Assembly (NCBI GenBank): GCA_001600635.1
Contig: BCKL01000015.1
Location: 342,942-406,941, forward strand
DNA: 64,000 nt
Direction of reading: 5' to 3'
Source of the DNA: Leucosporidium creatinivorum
Taxonomy: Eukaryota; Basidiomycota; Microbotryomycetes; Leucosporidiales; Leucosporidiaceae
The notes beneath the pieces are model-generated. The model did no database searches and had not been told where the DNA came from. It was given only the letters and a program-made list of their open reading frames with translations. Each line of letters begins with the position of its first letter. Position 1 is the stretch's first letter. Position numbers and translations under genes: made by a program. Below are positions 58,540-64,000 of this stretch, in pieces.

Positions 58540-61007
58540 ATGTCGCTCTCATCGGGTCTGGTGAGTTGTTGTACCTCTTCACTGGTAGCTCAGATGTACT
58601 AGGAAGCTGTAGGAACAGCAGCCGGAGCTTGTTGTAGCTTAACAGGAGCGAGGGCAAAATGCGGCTCAGCGTCGAGTCGAGGGCGGAGCAGCTGTAGCAC
58701 AGTGGGCCGGCTGGAATGCTAGGGGGAGCAGGAGCAGGAGCGGGCTTTGTTATGCTACGTCTACCAGCTGTGCGTGTGCTACAGCCGACTAATCGCCCCT
58801 CTCTCTCGCACTCGGCAGACCCTCGCCGATCTGTCCGACTACCTCGCTCCCTCACAACTATGTATCAAACCCGTAACAATGGTCGAGGACACCTCGGAGC
58901 CTGCTGTCGATGAGGACAAGGAGTCCAAGCCGAGGGATGCTGCAGCTGCTGCTGTGAGTTGCTCGTCTCGGGGACTCCTCCAGGCGCTTAAGCTGACCTC
59001 TTCGCGTGGGGTGGTACAGACCGAGATCATGATTGACGCCGAGACGCTCGCTTATTATGAAGCTGGAGAGAAGGGAACCAAGGGCAAGAAGCTCAAGAAG
59101 GCGGAGATTACCCTCAATGACTGCTTGGCTTGCTCGTGAGTCGTTCATGTCGCGGTGGGAGTACAAAGAGCTGTGCTGACATCTCTCTCACCCTCAGAGG
59201 ATGTATCACCTCCGCCGAGTCGGTCCTCGTGTCAATGCAGTCGCACGAGGAGGTCTACCGAGTCCTCGCCGAGCGGCCTGTACGTCTCCCTCGCTTCTCT
59301 CGCCCATCGGCTTGATAGCTGACGCTTCTCTTCGCATACAGGACCTCGTCCCCGTCCTCTCGGTCTCGCCTCAATCCATCGCCAGTCTCGCCGCGCTGCA
59401 CGAGCTGAGCCTCGCCGAGACGATGCGCGGTCTGCGCCTCTTCTTCAAGCAGTACCTCGGCTTCCGGTATGCTAGCCTGCCATCCCCATCGTCCCTCACA
59501 CTTGACGGACCCTTTCGCTAACAATCCCGTCCCGACTTGCAGCCTCGTCTTCGACACGACCTTCGCCCGCGAGATCTCGCTCGAGGAGAACCGGCGCGAG
59601 TTCATTGAGCGTCGAGCACAAGCTTCCACGTCCGACTCCGCCTCCACCTCCGCGCTCGCACCCACCAGCACCGAAATCAACACCCCTTCGACCTCGCCCA
59701 TCGGGCCTCTTCCCATCCTCTCCTCCTCCTGCCCCGGATGGATCTGCTACGCCGAGAAGACGCACGGAGAGCTACTGCCGTTCGTTAGCAATGTCAAGAG
59801 TCCTCAGGCCGTGATGGGTACTATTGTCAAGGGTGGGGATGTCGCCAATGGTCTTGAACTGAGGTGAGCTTTGGCGGTGGAGGGCTTTCCTTCTCGCGCA
59901 GGAGCTAATCTCGCGCCTCGGATACACCACAGACCCGACCAAATCTACCACGTCACCGTCATGCCCTGCTACGACAAGAAGCTGGAAGCCTCCCGCCCCG
60001 ATTTTGCCACTCCCTTCGCCTCCCCTTCCACCTCCTCAGCACCTCCCGCCGTCGACCCCGTACGGGACGTCGACTGCGTCCTCACCACCGGCGAGGTCGA
60101 AAGGATGCTCAGCGACAAGAATCTCTCTCTCCGCACTCTCGCGTCCTCCTCCACCGACTCGTCCGAGCTGGAGATCCAAGGCCACACCGAATCGACCTAC
60201 CTCCCCTCCCTCCTCCTCCAACCCTCCTTCGGCACCTCCTCGGGCGGTTACGTCCATAACGCCCTTCGCGCAGTCATCTCCTCGCTCCCCTCTCCCTCAC
60301 TCTACTCCGCCCAACTCACAGAAAAGAGGGTCCGAAGCGACGATTACGTCGAATTCACTCTCTCGGTCGATGGGGAGGTCCAACTCAAAGCAGCCAAGTG
60401 CTATGGGTTTAGGAATTTGCAGAATGTGGTGAGGAAGATTGGGAGGGACGCGGGGATTGCCGTTACACGAGGAGCGGCGGGGAAGATGGTGAGAAAGGGC
60501 CCTCCACCGAAGAAGGGAGGGAGGGGAAAGGAGGTGGAGTTTGTTGAGGTCATGGCCTGTCCTTCTGGGTGCGTGAATGGAGGTGGACAGATCGCGCCGC
60601 CGAAAGAGAGTAAAGGGGAGAGGAGGAGGAGGATTAAGAGTGGGAGGGTCGATGAGGAGGGGATGCCGGAGGTGGGGGATACGGTCATGCCTGATGAGGA
60701 GGACGAGAGAGTCTTGAGTCCGAAGGAGTGGGTCGCCGAGGTCGAGAGGGTGTATTGGAGTGGGAGGGGGAGCGCCGAGGAGGGAGGGGACGCCGAGATG
60801 GAGGGTGAGGTCGATTTGGAAAAGGTTCACCCTTCCCTCCGGCCGTATCTTAGTGGTGGTGTACGACAAGCGGCGTTGGTTGAGAGCGTAGTAGCTGGGT
60901 TGGTGAGGGGAGCGGAGGACGGCGAGACTCGGCGGAGGGAGTTGCTAAGGTCGAGCTATAGGGCTGTTGAGAGTGAGGAGGTCAACGGGCTAGCCGTCAA
61001 GTGGTAG
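58540..61007 (+). CDS. NAR1: Cytosolic Fe-S cluster assembly factor NAR1
   Basis: Exons 58540-58560, 58819-58953, 59020-59135, 59198-59279, 59342-59466, 59543-59863 and 59933-61007 sum to 1875 nt, 624 residues. The N-terminus [20 protein letters not shown] is followed by LCIKPV, whose Cys is the first cluster ligand, and NDCLACSGCITSAE (C-x2-C-x2-C). The hydrogenase-like domain holds [66 protein letters not shown] and [16 protein letters not shown]1 binds two [4Fe-4S] clusters and, with CIA1, passes them to cytosolic and nuclear apoproteins. The Ser/Ala-rich insertion after RRAQ and the basic/acidic insertion near residues 490-560 are longer than in yeast. Upstream is the outer repeat arm B. 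Confidence 0.95.
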
Positions 61008-61175
61008 ACTAGTTATCATATGCACTCATGCAGCCGACCTTGGAGCGGGAGAGGTGTACAACTTGAGCGAGTTGATCGACCGACGAGAAACTCAAAGCGA
61101 GCTCGACCGCGCCAGCACAGCTTTCGCTCCTCCCACTCACTCATTTCTTGCCACTTCTCCTCGACGCTCGTGCAC

Positions 61176-63184
61176 ATGGCTCTAGGCGAAGATCAGCAGG
61201 AGTACGATGGATCGCTGCTCTCGCAGCTCCGCGCAAAGCAGGGAAGGAAGGCGACGAGCGGATCGTCGACGTCGAGCTCTGCCCCGCGCGCGGGAGCGCA
61301 GGCGACTTCAGGAGCGCCAAAGGCTAGCTACAGCTCGCATGGAGGTGCGTATGATCTTTCGAGCTTGGATGCACCCTACGGATCGCCTCGAGGGGAGCGT
61401 GGCTCGGGAGGAGAGGCCAGCTGACAGCGAGGGCTCTACAGGCCAGCCGCCTTCTGCAGGCCCGCTACCGTTCACCGGAGGCCCTCTCCCCGAAGCTCTC
61501 ATTCGTCGCGCCCTCGCCAAGTACACTTCTCACCCTCAAGTGACGACAGCGATCTCGGCGGCCGCCTACATGTCGACCGAGCCGAAGCAAGGCCACCGCC
61601 CTCAAGAGCCTCTCGACATGATCGTCACCCTCTCCTTCGATCGCAACAACGCAGACGACGTCCTCTCCTCCTTCCAAGTCGAGAGCCTCCGCTTCGCTAC
61701 CTTCTCACAGATCGAGCGCGAGTTCGGCTGGGTTCGATGGGACGCGCCTGGAGGCCCGTACCGCGATCTCCGAGGCAGATGAGGAAGCCCATCGCGCTTC
61801 CGCCCAAGATGAGGATCTGCGGCGTCTTCTACTACATTGGCAAGGGCGCGGAGCATCTCGTCAACTCGTTTGCTTGGACCGGCATCGCCGTTCCCACGCT
61901 AGGCTCGGGCTTCTCGATGTGGGCGGCTCCCTTCGAGATGGCTGGCACGCTCAACGAGTACGGGGGCATCGAGGAGATGGTACGCCTCGCCCTCACCAAG
62001 GACGAGTTCGCTTCGGTGAGTAGCCTCCGCCGTCCGACTCTATAGCTCGGCGCTGCTACTGACGACGCCCGCGCCTGCAGAACCGCGCCAAGAGACTCGA
62101 GATCAACCGCAATCTCGTCAAGGATCCTCGTTGCCTCAACTGCCTCAAGCCTTGTGAGCCAGTCCGCGCCTTCTGTTTCAAGTCGGCGACGCTGGCCCTC
62201 CTTCCTCGCAACAGTCCCGGACCAGAAGCTTCAGAAGTGCTCTCGCTGCCTCGAAGCGACCTAGTAAGTCTTTGAACTTCGCTACATGCTCGCTCTGTTT
62301 GATGTCGAAGGGAACTCGCTCACTTCCATCGCCTCCGCTTCCCGACAGCTGCTCGGCGCAATGTCAGCGTGAAGACTGGCGCTTCCACAAGCTATGCTGC
62401 GTGATGATGAACGATGGTAAGCTTCAATATGGTGAGCTTGCTGCTCATGTTTCAAACACCTCCGCTGACGCTGTACCTCCCAGTGAGCGAGCACTTCGAG
62501 GGAATCGCGCTCAGCGACCGTCGCCAGGTCCGCACCTACCACTCGCTCGTCACCTTCATCAAGTACATCGATCCCGACCTCCTCTCCTTCCTTCACGCCG
62601 GTCTCCAGCTTCTCACCTCCCACCCACTCCACACTACGCACACCGCCGTCGTCAAAGTCGCCCGAACCGGCAGCGACGACCCGAGCCTCGCCTTCTCCAT
62701 CGTCTCCGCCGAAGTCGTCCCGCACCGCCAGCTCGACAAGATCCTCCCCAAAGACATCCGCATCCACGGCGAGCGCTTCTCGGACACGGTCACCCAAGAC
62801 GGCCTTCGCAAGCATTGGGGGCTCGGGCTCCTCCCTCAGCATCTCATCGGCATGGCCGTCTTTATCGACGTCAACACCAAGTTCACCATCGGCGTACCAC
62901 TCTCGTTCAGCGACATCAAGATGTTGCGCGAGACGACGTCGGAGCGTAGGCGGTTGTCGAGGTGTGGAGCGAGGGCGGTGGATTCGAGGTGGGCTGAGAG
63001 GTTGATGGAGAGGGCTAAGGTGTCGGATACGGTCTGGCAGGAGGGTGCTGTACCTCAGATGACAAAGAGAGAGTACGCGAGGTGGAGCGAAGGGGTGAGT
63101 CTTGCTTGTATCGAGGTCGGCGGATGACGAGACAGAGCGCCGAGCTGATCGCTTCTTTCCGAATCGCAGACTGAGCCGGTCTGA
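61176..63184 (+). CDS. MYND zinc-finger protein, larger
   Basis: Start MALGEDQQEYDGSLLSQLRA (61176). A central domain includes LPEALIRRALAKYTSHPQVT, MIVTLSFDRNNADD, ICGVFYYIGKGAEHL and GIAVPTLGSGFSMWAAPFEM. The MYND finger follows across three exons: CLNCLKP, KCSRCLEATYCSAQC, DWRFHKLCC. A C-terminal domain then has RTYHSLVTFIKYIDPDLL and PHRQLDKILPKDIRIHGERF, and it ends SEGTEPV. At about 61720-61790 the reading frame must change between EREFGW and MRKPIAL. A 47-nt intron with a GTTCGA donor would do it but lacks the CTGAC branch word, so a sequence error is also possible. Function unknown; only the finger resembles the gene at 12391. At least seven exons. Confidence 0.8.
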
Positions 63185-63509
63185 GGGACGTACGTTCGCT
63201 GAGAGAGAGATGTCGTCTGTTCTTGCTATGCATTCCTATCCCCCCCGCTTCAGCAAAGCGTCACAGCCCTCAGCAAAACTCGGTCCTCCTGCTCGGCTCG
63301 AGCGCTTCGGCGAAGAGCGTCTCTCGCGCTCTTAGTCAAGCTGTTATCTCGCCAATATCTCCTCTGTACTTGGGAGCGTTTAGGTACAAGTCACGGGGTT
63401 ATATTTCGTCGATACGTCTCGCGTCTCCTACTCCTCCCGCTCGGCGCTTCCCTCCTGCAACGCATTGTCCGTCTATCGATGCTGCAGCCTCCTACTTATC
63501 ATCTCCTGC
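63185..63509. other. Convergent intergenic region
   Basis: About 325 bp between convergent genes; nothing recognised. Confidence 0.45.
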
Positions 63510-64000
63510 TCAGGCGAACTCGGCAGCCTTTCCGCTCTGCGAGGGTGGCGAGACGGCAAGTCAGCTCGACTCGGCTCGGCGGACACAGACGATCAAAACT
63601 CACCACCAGCAGACCGACGATGAGGCCAAAGAGTCCGAGGATGGAGCTGAAGACTTCGATGACGAGGATCTTGACGAAGAGGGCTGTTGGTAGAGGGGGA
63701 GATGTTAGCGATGGCTCGGCGAAGAGGAGGCGCAGGGCGAGTTGGCACCGCGCGTAGCTCAAGGTCTGGCAGAGCTGTATCAACCCAGCTTCGTCGGCCT
63801 GCGAGCGCAGAGCAGCGAGGGACAGGCAAGAGGTGTCGCCGAGACCGAGAAGCTGTCGTTCATCCGAGAAGCGCCGACACCCGCGAGCGAGTAGCTCCAA
63901 ACAGCTCAGCTCGAGATCATGAATCTGCTCCCTCGTCGGCTGCACCCGCGCCGACAAGCGAAGAGATGCGACTTCGAGCGGCGCCGAGCTGGAGAGCCAA
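63510..64000 (-). CDS. V-ATPase proteolipid subunit c''-like, 3' end only
   Basis: The last two exons are certain: 63683-63604 encodes LFVKILVIEVFSSILGLFGL then IVGLLV, and 63536-63510 encodes SGKAAEFA-stop. This is the C-terminal membrane helix of the c'' (Vma16) proteolipid. Yeast VMA16 forms the proton-carrying ring of the vacuolar ATPase membrane sector. Upstream, 63798-63786 (GCCGACGAAGCTG, ADEA then G) would join in phase to give ADEAALFVKIL as in the family, a 13-nt exon, but a similar GCCGACGAGG lies further upstream at about 63940 and could compete. Earlier exons lie beyond the window. A V-ATPase c or c' subunit is a less likely alternative, judged from the GLLVSGKA ending. Confidence 0.8.

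Noticed and set aside
1-64000. tRNA, rRNA, CRISPR arrays, autonomous transposons
   Set aside because: Looked for the conserved words (T-loop, 5S core, reverse transcriptase or transposase motifs, regular spacer arrays) and saw none; a tRNAscan/RepeatMasker run would be decisive.

Overview
The window reads as nuclear DNA of a basidiomycete fungus, most likely a Pucciniomycotina/Microbotryomycetes-type yeast (Rhodotorula/Leucosporidium relatives). That placement is inferred from GC-rich sequence, very intron-dense genes (introns mostly 50-80 nt, GTGAGT-type donors, a GCTGAC branch word, CAG/TAG acceptors) and protein content. Genes were rebuilt exon by exon. Where exon sums are given they close in frame.

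Layout. 1-2 kb: left-edge partial gene of the Whi5/Nrm1 G1/S repressor type. 4.2-9.5 kb: tandem pair of ammonium transporters. 9.9-19 kb: inositol phosphorylceramide synthase (AUR1), a MYND-finger protein, a mitochondrial protein, an aquaglyceroporin and a UXT-like prefoldin. 19.4-27 kb: SYS1, a Zn2Cys6 regulator and an MFS exporter. 32.5-39.4 kb: sterol C-5 desaturase (ERG3), a Gfo/Idh/MocA oxidoreductase and an Hsp110/SSE chaperone. 41.8-44.7 kb: F-box protein. 47-52 kb: tandem pair of SGNH/GDSL-like membrane-anchored proteins. 52.8-53.7 kb: dihydrofolate reductase. 58.5-64 kb: NAR1, a second MYND-finger protein, and the 3' end of a V-ATPase c''-type proteolipid gene.

The most striking structure is a nested, nearly concentric pair of inverted repeats in 27-58 kb. 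The outer arms (about 27.2-31.4 and 54.0-58.0 kb) are diverged, yet each carries an identical 199-nt U2 snRNA gene. The inner arms (39688-41186 and 45152-46650) are both exactly 1499 bp and almost identical, and each carries a U4 snRNA gene. All four snRNA genes point outward from a shared centre near 43 kb, where the F-box gene lies.

A second theme is intron turnover. Both tandem paralogue pairs differ in intron content, ERG3 has 12-nt and 19-nt internal exons, the last AUR1 intron lacks an AG acceptor, and introns and spacers share the words TCGGCG/CGCCGA and CTGTAG/CTACAG. No rRNA, tRNA, CRISPR array or recognisable autonomous transposon was seen.
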